In this document: piece by piece, positions 13,497 to 19,184 of the stretch
Numbering within the stretch: the first letter of the stretch is position 1
Layout: every line of letters begins with the position of its first letter
DNA from: Candidatus Gastranaerophilales bacterium
GTDB taxonomy: Bacteria > Cyanobacteriota > Vampirovibrionia > Gastranaerophilales > Gastranaerophilaceae
Length of the DNA: 19,184 nt
Assembly (NCBI GenBank): GCA_900767135.1
Contig: CAAFYU010000083.1
Span: 1 to 19,184 of the forward strand
Direction: 5' to 3'
Notes under the pieces: model-generated
Told to the model about the DNA's origin: nothing
Databases searched by the model: none
What the model saw: only the letters and a program-made list of their open reading frames with translations
Position numbers and translations under genes: made by a program

Positions 13497-13565
13497 AATT
13501 CACCTGTTGAGTAATATGTAGTAGTCCAAGTGGATACTTTCCGTAAAACAGCATTACGTTCTGCT

Positions 13566-13571
13566 ATTATA
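13566..13571 (-). promoter_or_regulatory. -10 element for the radical SAM gene
   Basis: Perfect TATAAT on the minus strand with a predicted start near 13559, giving a leader of about 113 nt to the ATG at 13446. The -35 position (CTTTAA at 17 bp) is weak. Confidence 0.45.
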
Positions 13572-13615
13572 AGAAAAATACATCAAACTTAAAGACAAAA
13601 AATAATATGTCGGCG

Positions 13616-14413
13616 TTAATTTATAGTTAAAAATGATTTCAGGCTTCTTCCTGCACCATCGCCTTTTGTTGAAATTATGTTATATTTGTTCAAATAATTC
13701 ATAGAGGTCGAGCTTCCGCCATCGAAGGCCATAGCCCTATCCCAGCCGAGAGATTTTACGTAATCTTGAACTTCATACAAATCCATCGGGTGATCATCTG
13801 TAATAATCAAAATATGTGCTTCATTATTTTTTAGACCGATAATAGTTCGAGAAGTTTTGTGTAAAACAGAGCAACTTTCTCTTACTACAATACCGTCTTT
13901 TTTTACAACAAAAAACTCTTCTTCCAATCTCAATTGCGGATAAATAAGTGGCCCGCCTTGTGCTGATGTAATTATATTACAACCAAAATCCACAGAACTT
14001 TTATGTGGAACTATTTCATAATGTTTCTTTCCATTTGCACATTCAACAATTCGAAATTCTGTTCTGTTTAAAATTTTGTCTAAATTTCTTCTCAAAGTAG
14101 GGTTAGAAAGAAGGCTTTCATTCAAAAGCGGATCATCAGTCGTGTTTCTGTCACTTACAATATAAGAAATAGATTTTCCATTGTTGGGGTCAAAATAACC
14201 TGCGTTTACGGTTAATTTTGATTTTGTTCGTTGATGAGCTTCTTTGTTTGTAATCAAATTGTCAGAACTTATAAATTTTATGTGTTTTTTTATTTTTTCA
14301 CCTTTTAAAACAATATGATAAATCCCATCATTATACGAAATATCAATTGGGTTTGCATTTACGCAAACTTGTGTAAGCAAGATTGTAAATAATAAAAACA
14401 AAATTTTCTTCAT
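13616..14413 (-). CDS. Exported phosphodiester glycosidase (NAGPA-domain) protein
   Basis: 265 residues. A signal peptide (MKK, hydrophobic 4-15, likely cleaved after VNA, about residue 20) sends it to the periplasm or beyond. The mature part is a phosphodiester glycosidase/NAGPA (DUF2233) domain, recognised by VNAGYFDPNNGKSISYIVSD, ITSAQGGPLIYP, SRTIIGLKNNEAHILI and the hallmark AMAFDGGSSTSMNY near the C-terminus, ending GAGRSLKSFL. The family includes the human uncovering enzyme that removes GlcNAc from phosphodiesters. Bacterial members are thought to act on cell-surface glycan phosphodiesters, but the substrate here is unknown. It is the last gene of lptB-lptF/G-NAGPA, one base after the permease stop, with AAGGAT upstream as the ribosome site. 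The context suggests a role in envelope polysaccharide or LPS processing, which is inference. Confidence 0.85.
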   Translation of the reverse strand: MKKILFLLFTILLTQVCVNANPIDISYNDGIYHIVLKGEKIKKHIKFISSDNLITNKEAHQRTKSKLTVNAGYFDPNNGKSISYIVSDRNTTDDPLLNESLLSNPTLRRNLDKILNRTEFRIVECANGKKHYEIVPHKSSVDFGCNIITSAQGGPLIYPQLRLEEEFFVVKKDGIVVRESCSVLHKTSRTIIGLKNNEAHILIITDDHPMDLYEVQDYVKSLGWDRAMAFDGGSSTSMNYLNKYNIISTKGDGAGRSLKSFLTIN

Positions 14414-14414
14414 A

Positions 14415-15527
14415 TTATAAATCCTTAGACTTGTAAAATGCTACAATTGCACACAGGAATGCAAATGGTGGAAATACTGCTGTTACAAACGGGTGCAATA
14501 CTCCTTTTTCTGCCAATAAATCGAAAAATGGCAGAGTTATATAATATAAAAATATACTTCCTATTGCAATTGTAAACCCGATTAGTCTTTGTTCTCTCGG
14601 TTTACTAAACCCTAATAATGCTCCCATTATTGCTAAAAGTACGCAAACAAAAGGGTGGAAAAATCTTTGCAAATATTTATTCAACATATACCTGTATTCT
14701 TCATCAAGTCCTTCTTTTTTCAGAAGTTTTATGTAATTGTGCAAATCGTGGTTGTTGATTTCTCGTTCTTTTTTTACAGAATATGTCATCAATGTAAATG
14801 CGTCTTGTGCAGATTCACCTTGTAAAATATTCATTTCAGGAATTTTATTTATATCAATATAAATTCCGTCATTAGATAGTTCATATTGAGTGATATCGTA
14901 GAGTTTCCAGTAGTTTTTAAAGTTTTTGCCTGTTTTTGCATAATAAATATCTTGTAATTGGTGTACATCAGTATACTGTTTTTTAGAAAAATCTAAAACA
15001 ATTACGTTGTACATTGTATCTTTTGAAAATTTTGAAACAATGACGGCTTTTGTAGGAATTCCTTCTTTGTCTTTTTGAGTATAAATATATTGAGTAGAAA
15101 TATAACCGCCTCTTAAAGCTCCGGCTTTATTTACTGAATATGGAATTAGTTTGTCACCTGTTACAAAGCAAAGCCAAGTTACTATTAAGCTCAAAACTAA
15201 TACCGGAGCAATTATTCGTTGAAAAGACAATCCAACTGCTCTGAAAATAGTTAATTCGGAATCTTTACTAAGTTTATCAAATGTAAAAAGACTTCCTAAT
15301 AATAAGCCGACAGGAAAAGCTTTTCCTAAGATTTTTGGTAATTCGTATAAAATCACAAGGATTGCAGTTTTGACTCCAAATTCGCCTGAAAGTGTCCTTT
15401 TAATAGTGTTTAAGAGCATTTCAGGAGCAATCCAAACAACTGTGAATAATAAAATAGCCACAAATGTTGCCATCATTACTTGCGTAAAAATATATTTGTC
15501 GTAAATAGTTATTTTTGGAAATTTCAT
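14415..15527 (-). CDS. lptG: LptF/LptG-family LPS export permease (YjgP/YjgQ)
   Basis: 370 residues, the usual length. Six predicted membrane helices are arranged 3+3: about 17-35, 50-80 and 100-125 before the periplasmic beta-jellyroll (about 130-275), and about 288-305, 313-335 and 345-363 after it. The conserved loop ELTIFRAVGLSFQRIIAPVL (91-110) is the family signature that contacts the ATPase. LptF/G dimers extract LPS from the inner membrane and pass it to LptC/A. Only one such gene is present, so whether it acts as a homodimer or with a distant partner cannot be told, nor whether F or G is the right letter. It overlaps lptB by one base (TAATG) and is one base from the NAGPA gene. Confidence 0.9.
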   Translation of the reverse strand: MKFPKITIYDKYIFTQVMMATFVAILLFTVVWIAPEMLLNTIKRTLSGEFGVKTAILVILYELPKILGKAFPVGLLLGSLFTFDKLSKDSELTIFRAVGLSFQRIIAPVLVLSLIVTWLCFVTGDKLIPYSVNKAGALRGGYISTQYIYTQKDKEGIPTKAVIVSKFSKDTMYNVIVLDFSKKQYTDVHQLQDIYYAKTGKNFKNYWKLYDITQYELSNDGIYIDINKIPEMNILQGESAQDAFTLMTYSVKKEREINNHDLHNYIKLLKKEGLDEEYRYMLNKYLQRFFHPFVCVLLAIMGALLGFSKPREQRLIGFTIAIGSIFLYYITLPFFDLLAEKGVLHPFVTAVFPPFAFLCAIVAFYKSKDL

Positions 15528-16252
15528 TATAGAGCAAAATCCTTTCCAAGGTAAAATTCTTTTGCAACAGGATCGTTTGCTACGTCTATGCTACGACCTT
15601 GAATTTTAATTTTTCCGTCAAAGATTACATAAGCCCTATCAGTGATTGACAATGTAGCTTTCGGGTTGTGGTCGGTAATCAATACGCCAAGCCCTTTTTC
15701 TTTTGAAATCTTTTTAATGTTGTCTTTGATGTCTCCGATTGCAATCGGGTCGATACCCGCAAATGGTTCATCTAAGAGCATAAAATCCGGACTCGCAGCC
15801 AGTGCACGTGCGATTTCAACTCTTCGTCGTTCACCTCCAGATAGAGATACAGCGGCGTAAGAACGAAGTCTTAAAATCCCAAACTCTGTCAAAAGTTCTT
15901 CTAATTTACGTTTTTTTTCGTTTACAGTAAGTTTGTCATTCATTTCCAGTACAAGTTTGATGTTGTCTTCAACAGAAAGTTTTCTAAAAATAGATGCTTC
16001 TTGTGGTAAATAGCCAATTCCGGCTCTTGCACGTTCATTCATAGGCCAACTGGAAATATCTTGTCCGTCCAAGAAAATATGTCCTTTATTTGGTTTTACA
16101 AGTCCGACAACCATATAGAAAGTTGTTGTTTTGCCGGCACCGTTCGGCCCTAAAAGACAAACAACTTCACCTTTATTTATGTCAAACGATACATCGTTTA
16201 CAACACTTCTGTCGCCATATATTTTTATTAGGTTTTTAGCTTCAATCCTCAT
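15527..16252 (-). CDS. lptB: LPS export ABC transporter ATP-binding protein
   Basis: 241 residues, standard LptB length. Walker A GPNGAGKTT (35-43), Q-loop in YLPQEASIFRKLSVEDN (81-97), signature LSGGERRRVEIARAL (137-151), Walker B FMLLDEPFAGID (157-168) and switch His195 (ITDHN). The string LPQEASIFRKL is characteristic of LptB. It powers LPS extraction from the cytoplasmic face of the inner membrane together with the permease encoded next. Ribosome site GAGGGG (16264-16259) lies six bases before the ATG. First gene of a three-gene operon with a clear promoter. lptA/lptC, often just upstream, are absent here. Confidence 0.96.
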   Translation of the reverse strand: MRIEAKNLIKIYGDRSVVNDVSFDINKGEVVCLLGPNGAGKTTTFYMVVGLVKPNKGHIFLDGQDISSWPMNERARAGIGYLPQEASIFRKLSVEDNIKLVLEMNDKLTVNEKKRKLEELLTEFGILRLRSYAAVSLSGGERRRVEIARALAASPDFMLLDEPFAGIDPIAIGDIKDNIKKISKEKGLGVLITDHNPKATLSITDRAYVIFDGKIKIQGRSIDVANDPVAKEFYLGKDFAL

Positions 16253-16277
16253 TCCATACCCCTCTTATCTTAGTAAC

Positions 16278-16306
16278 ATTCTACTTTAAAAAAATATCTA
16301 TTGCAA
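16278..16306 (-). promoter_or_regulatory. Sigma-70-type promoter of the lptB operon
   Basis: On the minus strand -35 TTGCAA (16306-16301), 17-bp spacer, and -10 TAGAAT (16283-16278, 5/6). Predicted start near 16271, leader about 19 nt containing the ribosome site. Confidence 0.65.
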
Positions 16307-16365
16307 TTATTTCCTCTAAAAAAGGTGTGAAAAATATTAACATTTGTAAATATATATTACGTATA

Positions 16366-16374
16366 TGTTATAGA
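16366..16374 (+). promoter_or_regulatory. Extended -10 promoter for a candidate small RNA
   Basis: TG-T-TATAGA (16366-16374) is a 5/6 extended -10 with predicted start near 16381. A TTGTAA at 16344-16349 is a possible -35, with a long 19-bp spacer. No protein gene of convincing quality follows. Confidence 0.4.
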
Positions 16375-16380
16375 TATCTA

Positions 16381-16607
16381 GCATGGTGGAATACATGAAG
16401 TATAAACCATTTTCTTTTTCTTTATTTTCTCCTACACACACTAACCTTTTACCAAATATGAGATTGGCCGTTTCTAACGGCTATTTTTATACAAAAATTA
16501 AACATAGATTTGACCCGCATAACTATTCAGTCATAGTAGCGGATTACAGGCAGGCTTGGTTACTCCGTTTATTTTATCAGGTCTGCCTGATGTTTTGACT
16601 TTTTTTA
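16381..16607 (+). ncRNA. Candidate structured noncoding RNA, unclassified
   Basis: This 366-base stretch (16253-16618) between lptB and a minus-strand gene has no recognisable protein. Downstream of the extended -10 are four successive hairpins. First, ATGGT/ACCAT plus ATAC/GTAT (16383-16410). Second, GCCGTT-TCT-AACGGC (16467-16481), followed by TATTTTTAT. Third, CCGC/GCGG plus ACTAT/ATAGT with loop TCAGTC (16515-16542). Fourth, a 14-bp stem with wobbles, CAGGCAGGCTTGGT/ATCAGGTCTGCCTG (16547-16589), followed ten bases later by seven T. The second hairpin plus T-rich tail could itself be an early terminator giving a ~110-nt RNA. A single-stranded pyrimidine tract holds TCTCCT (16428-16433), complementary to Shine-Dalgarno sequences. 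I do not recognise SRP RNA, 6S, tmRNA or RNase P here. Folding was done by eye. Confidence 0.4.
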
Positions 16608-16618
16608 GAGAAAGATTG

Positions 16619-17071
16619 TTAATTTCTAAATTCGCAAACGAAGACAATTTTTTGGTTTTGTAAACTTGTTGAAGGTTGTTGCGAGTTTAAAGGAATTACG
16701 TTGTTATCTTTGTCCAAAGTTCCTTCCATAGTGCAGATATATTTATTGGTTATTTCTGAATTGTTGTTTGATGAATAATTGTTTGAATAATTTTGTTGTG
16801 GCTGATTGTTTTGACGAGCTTCAATATCGCTAATTCTAGAATTCAAACGGTTTTCAATGTTTTGCATTTCTTCGACAACATTAATATTGCTATTATCTGA
16901 TGAATAAGGTTCGTAGTCACTACTTTCTTCTTGGTTTGGCGGATTATTTGGATTGTTTTTGTTTTTGTTGCTGTCAATAATCATAGGAGCACTGATTATC
17001 ATAATAATCCCTAGAATTATAACGCAAATTATAGCATAACCAATTGTCGACATTGCTTTTTTATTTTTCAT
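16619..17071 (-). CDS. Small Asn-rich single-pass membrane protein, unknown function
   Basis: 150 residues. A basic start MKNKKA precedes a hydrophobic helix (about 7-31: MSTIGYAIICVIILGIIMII), then an Asn/Pro/Ser-rich low-complexity segment (33-60). A short amphipathic coiled-coil stretch follows (VVEEMQNIENRLNSRISDIEA, about 65-86), a second Asn/Gln-rich segment, and a small C-terminal part with two Cys (ICTMEG, VCEF). The basic leader, Ala before the hydrophobic stretch and small size recall a prepilin signal, but Glu at +5 is missing (Gly there). It could equally be a simple N-in anchored protein. AAGGAG (17083-17078) is six bases before the ATG, and an extended -10 TG-C-TAATAT (17099-17091) lies just upstream, so it is expressed separately from pckA. 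I do not recognise the family. Confidence 0.65.
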   Translation of the reverse strand: MKNKKAMSTIGYAIICVIILGIIMIISAPMIIDSNKNKNNPNNPPNQEESSDYEPYSSDNSNINVVEEMQNIENRLNSRISDIEARQNNQPQQNYSNNYSSNNNSEITNKYICTMEGTLDKDNNVIPLNSQQPSTSLQNQKIVFVCEFRN

Positions 17072-17099
17072 GCAAAACTCCTTTTCTTTAATATTAGCA

Positions 17100-17140
17100 T
17101 AAAAAAAACGACAGATTTAAAATAAAATCTGCCGTTTTTT
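17100..17140. terminator. Intrinsic terminator of pckA (potentially bidirectional)
   Basis: AACGACAGATTT (17107-17118) and AAATCTGCCGTT (17125-17136) form a 12-bp stem with one wobble and a six-base loop. On the minus strand eight T follow (17108-17101 complement); on the plus strand six T follow. It lies 14 bases after the pckA stop and overlaps the promoter region of the next minus-strand gene. Confidence 0.88.
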
Positions 17141-17154
17141 CAAAAAATTGATTG

Positions 17155-18798
17155 TTAGTGAGCTTCTTTAATAACAGCTTCTAACGCTTCTAGGGCATCT
17201 TGCGGAAGTTTGTCTAAACCGCCTTTTTCTGTTTCTCTTGATTTTACAAAAGCAATTCTGTCGTTCATACGAGCGATAAACTGTTCTTTGTATTCTGCAT
17301 TTGCAAAAGAAGCATCAAAGCCTTCGACGTCCATAATTTCGATATCTGAGAAGTTTTCCCATTTGTGGAAATTAGCACGTTTTTCAACAATTGCCTCAAT
17401 AATACCCAATGTATGAGCAGGTTTAACCTTTGTGCCCATAAATTCACCTGTATTCAAGATGTAACAATCAACACCATCTAGAATTAATTGTTTAAATCTT
17501 GAATAATCAATTTCCAACGGATAGACTCTGAATGGGTTTGCGTAAGGTTCAACAACAAGAGCGTTTGGATCAACACCTTTTGCTAATCTTTCGGCAGAAG
17601 AACGTTTTGTCGCAAGAGTAGCACCCATTGCAGACCCCAAAGATGCACCTGAAAGTTTCAATACAGGCGGAATTGTAGGGTCTTTCATCAGCCAGAAAAT
17701 AGCATTAATAGGTTCATTAATTCTGTCAACTCTGTTTGGCGACCACAATTTTGACTTAACAGCACGTCCGTTGCCGTTTCTGATATCTTCGGTTACAGAA
17801 ACAACTTTGCCGTCTGCAAGTGCGATTGCTCCGGCATTTTGTTGAGTAAGAATAAATTTATTATCTTCACAACCGATAGGATAATCCGCTGTTTTGTCAA
17901 AATATGCCGGTTCCAAAGCAATTGTGTATTTATCATGAACGTTAATAATGAACGCATCGTCGTGCAATACTGTAATATTATATTTATTGTTGTGTTTTGC
18001 GTGAGTAATAGTAGATTTTCCAGAGCCTGAAAGTCCGAACACAGCAACTTGGAAAGAACCGTTATCCAAGTTATAACGTTTCATACCGCCATGGCAAGAT
18101 GCATAACCGTTACGAGCAGCACAGCCCCATGCCAAAGTCAATGTTCCTTTTTTGTGTTCTCCGAAATATCTCATACCCAAGATTGCTGCACAATTGTGTT
18201 CAGGATCAAAGAATGTCAACCCGTATGGGAAGTCAGGGTGTGTCCAATCAGGATCAGAAAATACGAAAATATCACCTTCCGGAAGTTCTCTTGATTCTGA
18301 ATACATATTTGCATAAATTTCGTTTATGTATTGAAAATTCAAAAGCCAGCTGTACATGATATTTTCAAAGCCTTCCGGAATAAGCAAGTGAGCTTTGATC
18401 ATAAAGTCTTTGTCTAAGCCAACAACAGCTTCTGTCTTGTACAAAAGTCTGTCACGAGTATTATAAATAGCTTCTCTGATTACAGGAAGAAGTGTTTTCA
18501 AATCGCAATTTGGTTCGCCCACAATTTTTCTTGCAGCAGCACAACGTCCAACAACCGTACCGTCGTTAAATAATAGTTGGTTGGCACCTTGTGGAAGTCC
18601 TATTTTTTCAGGTTTATAAACAGGCATGCCTGTAAGTTCAATAGTTCCCGGGCTGCTTTTTGCCAGTTTGTAAGCTTCTGATACAGATTTAATCTCTTCA
18701 ACATTGTTTCCGAAAAATGGTGCAGTAATAGTCGCTCTTGCAGCAGACATAAGCTTTTTCAATTCTTCAGAATTCGTAAAAAATTCCTTTGTTGCCAT
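17155..18798 (-). CDS. pckA: Phosphoenolpyruvate carboxykinase, ATP-type, divergent subfamily
   Basis: 547 residues. ATP-type PEPCK interconverts oxaloacetate + ATP with PEP + CO2 + ADP, serving gluconeogenesis or, in fermenters, CO2 fixation to oxaloacetate. Seen: GMRYFGEHKKGTLTLAWGC (208-226), matching the family's YGGEMKKG block with Tyr211 and Lys216/217; metal-ligand His236 in ASCHGGM; P-loop GLSGSGKST (255-263, usually GLSGTGKTT); and acidic kinase-2 motif VLHDDAF (277-283). Also seen are a basic NRVDRINEPI (355-364) and a late LNTGEFMGTKVKPAHTLGIIEAI (448-470). The classical GRSPKDK motif is not recognisable; VVGRCAAARK (82-91) may replace it. Start is the ATG at 18798, six bases from AGGAGA; an in-frame TTG at 18804 abuts the ribosome site and is rejected. 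Monocistronic with promoter and terminator. Confidence 0.9.
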   Translation of the reverse strand: MATKEFFTNSEELKKLMSAARATITAPFFGNNVEEIKSVSEAYKLAKSSPGTIELTGMPVYKPEKIGLPQGANQLLFNDGTVVGRCAAARKIVGEPNCDLKTLLPVIREAIYNTRDRLLYKTEAVVGLDKDFMIKAHLLIPEGFENIMYSWLLNFQYINEIYANMYSESRELPEGDIFVFSDPDWTHPDFPYGLTFFDPEHNCAAILGMRYFGEHKKGTLTLAWGCAARNGYASCHGGMKRYNLDNGSFQVAVFGLSGSGKSTITHAKHNNKYNITVLHDDAFIINVHDKYTIALEPAYFDKTADYPIGCEDNKFILTQQNAGAIALADGKVVSVTEDIRNGNGRAVKSKLWSPNRVDRINEPINAIFWLMKDPTIPPVLKLSGASLGSAMGATLATKRSSAERLAKGVDPNALVVEPYANPFRVYPLEIDYSRFKQLILDGVDCYILNTGEFMGTKVKPAHTLGIIEAIVEKRANFHKWENFSDIEIMDVEGFDASFANAEYKEQFIARMNDRIAFVKSRETEKGGLDKLPQDALEALEAVIKEAH

Positions 18799-18846
18799 AT
18801 ACAATCTCCTTTTACTAAAAGTGTAAATAATACATTAACCAACCTG

Positions 18847-18875
18847 ATGGTAGCACAAATGCATGGGCAATGCAA
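18847..18875 (-). promoter_or_regulatory. Promoter of pckA (extended -10)
   Basis: On the minus strand -35 TTGCAT (18875-18870), 17-bp spacer, and TG-C-TACCAT (18855-18847). Predicted start near 18840, leader about 42 nt with AGGAGA. The -35 lies in a small inverted repeat TGCAT-GGGCA-ATGCA (18860-18874). Confidence 0.55.
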
Positions 18876-18887
18876 GGGGAATAATAA

Positions 18888-18907
18888 TGTTCTACGTGGA
18901 CAGAACA
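18888..18907. promoter_or_regulatory. Palindromic candidate operator upstream of pckA
   Basis: TGTTCT (18888-18893), eight bases, AGAACA (18902-18907). Symmetry extends outward (to 13 bases per arm with two mismatches, ATAATAAT.../...ATAATAT). Its centre is about 57 bp before the predicted pckA start, just upstream of the -35, a usual place for an activator dimer. The binding protein is unknown. Confidence 0.45.
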
Positions 18908-19072
18908 ATAATATAGAAAAAAGAAACGCAAGAATTAATTACGAAACTTGTCACCCATTAACGTAACGAACAATTAATGTTAGCGAAACAAACGACAAAC
19001 TTTACACCAATAAATGAAATATGAATGAATATTGTTACGATGGCTACTTGCAGTACCTAAAAAAGCCTTTAA

Positions 19073-19114
19073 TTAATAATAGAAATTAACTTATTAGTTA
19101 AATTCTATTATTAA
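19073..19114. repeat. AT-rich inverted repeat, 19-base arms, 4-base loop
   Basis: The arms at 19073-19091 (TTAATAATAGAAATTAACT) and 19096-19114 are complementary at 18 of 19 positions around TATT. CTTTTG follows on the plus strand. A further inverted repeat CTTATATA/TATATAAG lies at 19156-19178. The 18811-19184 stretch has no credible gene; it carries the pckA promoter and these palindromes. A weak terminator for an unseen gene to the right, or a protein-binding site, are possible roles. Confidence 0.6.
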
Positions 19115-19184
19115 CTTTTGTAACAACATGCAAAACATGACGCAATATATAAAAACTTATATACTTTATATATATAAGAGTATA

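Noticed and set aside
13447..13554. N-terminal extension of the radical SAM protein to an upstream ATG
   Set aside because: The upstream ATG would be about five bases from the predicted transcription start and has no ribosome site. The ATG at 13446 has AAGGAG and leaves the radical SAM core complete.
16383..16598. 71-codon open frame on the plus strand between lptB and the Asn-rich protein gene
   Set aside because: No Shine-Dalgarno, no recognisable domain, and it runs straight through two strong hairpins, one resembling a terminator. The structured-RNA reading explains the stretch better, though a small protein is not excluded.
17265..18359. Several open frames of 60-86 codons opposite or out of frame with pckA
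   Set aside because: They overlap a full-length conserved enzyme, have no motifs or ribosome sites, and show composition expected of shadow frames.
1..19184. Mobile elements, CRISPR arrays, tRNA/rRNA genes, restriction or toxin-antitoxin modules
   Set aside because: No transposase, direct-repeat arrays, tRNA cloverleaf or rRNA sequence was seen; the lone XRE regulator has no toxin partner. The window reads as ordinary core chromosome.

Overview
This AT-rich window (roughly one third G+C by eye) looks like chromosomal DNA of a Gram-negative-type gut bacterium. The best guess is the Gastranaerophilales/Vampirovibrionia (Melainabacteria) branch related to Cyanobacteria. Evidence: a prepilin with the start AFTLAEVLITLGIIGVVAAM that is very common in that group; an outer-membrane/LPS toolkit (KdsC-like phosphatase, LptB, LptF/G permease); a type IV pilus PilM/N/O module; and a cyanobacterial-like RpoD-family sigma factor. 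The taxonomic call is inference from family resemblance. No phage, IS element, CRISPR array, rRNA or tRNA was seen.

Layout. 1-54 (-): first 18 codons of leuS, running off the left edge. 127-1490 (+): a secreted NTF2-like protein overlapping lspA. 1561-2313 (-): pseudopilin with its own promoter and terminator. 2426-2629 (+): small XRE regulator, convergent with an orphan membrane histidine kinase (2638-3909, -). 3965-7188 (+): compact operon of a KdsC-like HAD phosphatase, a TPR protein and aspartokinase, closed by a bidirectional terminator at 7204-7239. 7275-9992 (-): nadA, rlmB and an RpoD-family sigma factor, which also has a promoter inside rlmB. 10105-12564 (+): type IV pilus inner-membrane genes, with PilM and PilN apparently fused into one protein, then PilO. 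12589-13446 (-): radical SAM enzyme with a long structured leader. 13616-16252 (-): lptB, lptF/G-type permease and a phosphodiester glycosidase as a tight operon. 16253-16618: no convincing gene, but a promoter and four successive hairpins suggest a small RNA. 16619-17071 (-): small Asn-rich membrane protein. 17155-18798 (-): divergent ATP-type PEP carboxykinase. 18811-19184: noncoding control region rich in inverted repeats.

How it fits together. Most genes are housekeeping (leucyl-tRNA charging, lipoprotein maturation, aspartate-family amino acids, NAD, gluconeogenesis/fermentation, rRNA modification), interleaved with envelope genes (LPS transport, pilus, lipoprotein signal peptidase). Promoters readable by eye mostly use a TTGCAA-like -35 or an extended -10 (TGnTAnnnT).

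Most worth a second look: the PilM-PilN fusion, the candidate structured RNA at 16381-16607, the Shine-Dalgarno-sequestering leader of the radical SAM gene, the internal start in aspartokinase, and the overlapping divergent -10 elements between the kinase and the kdsC operon.
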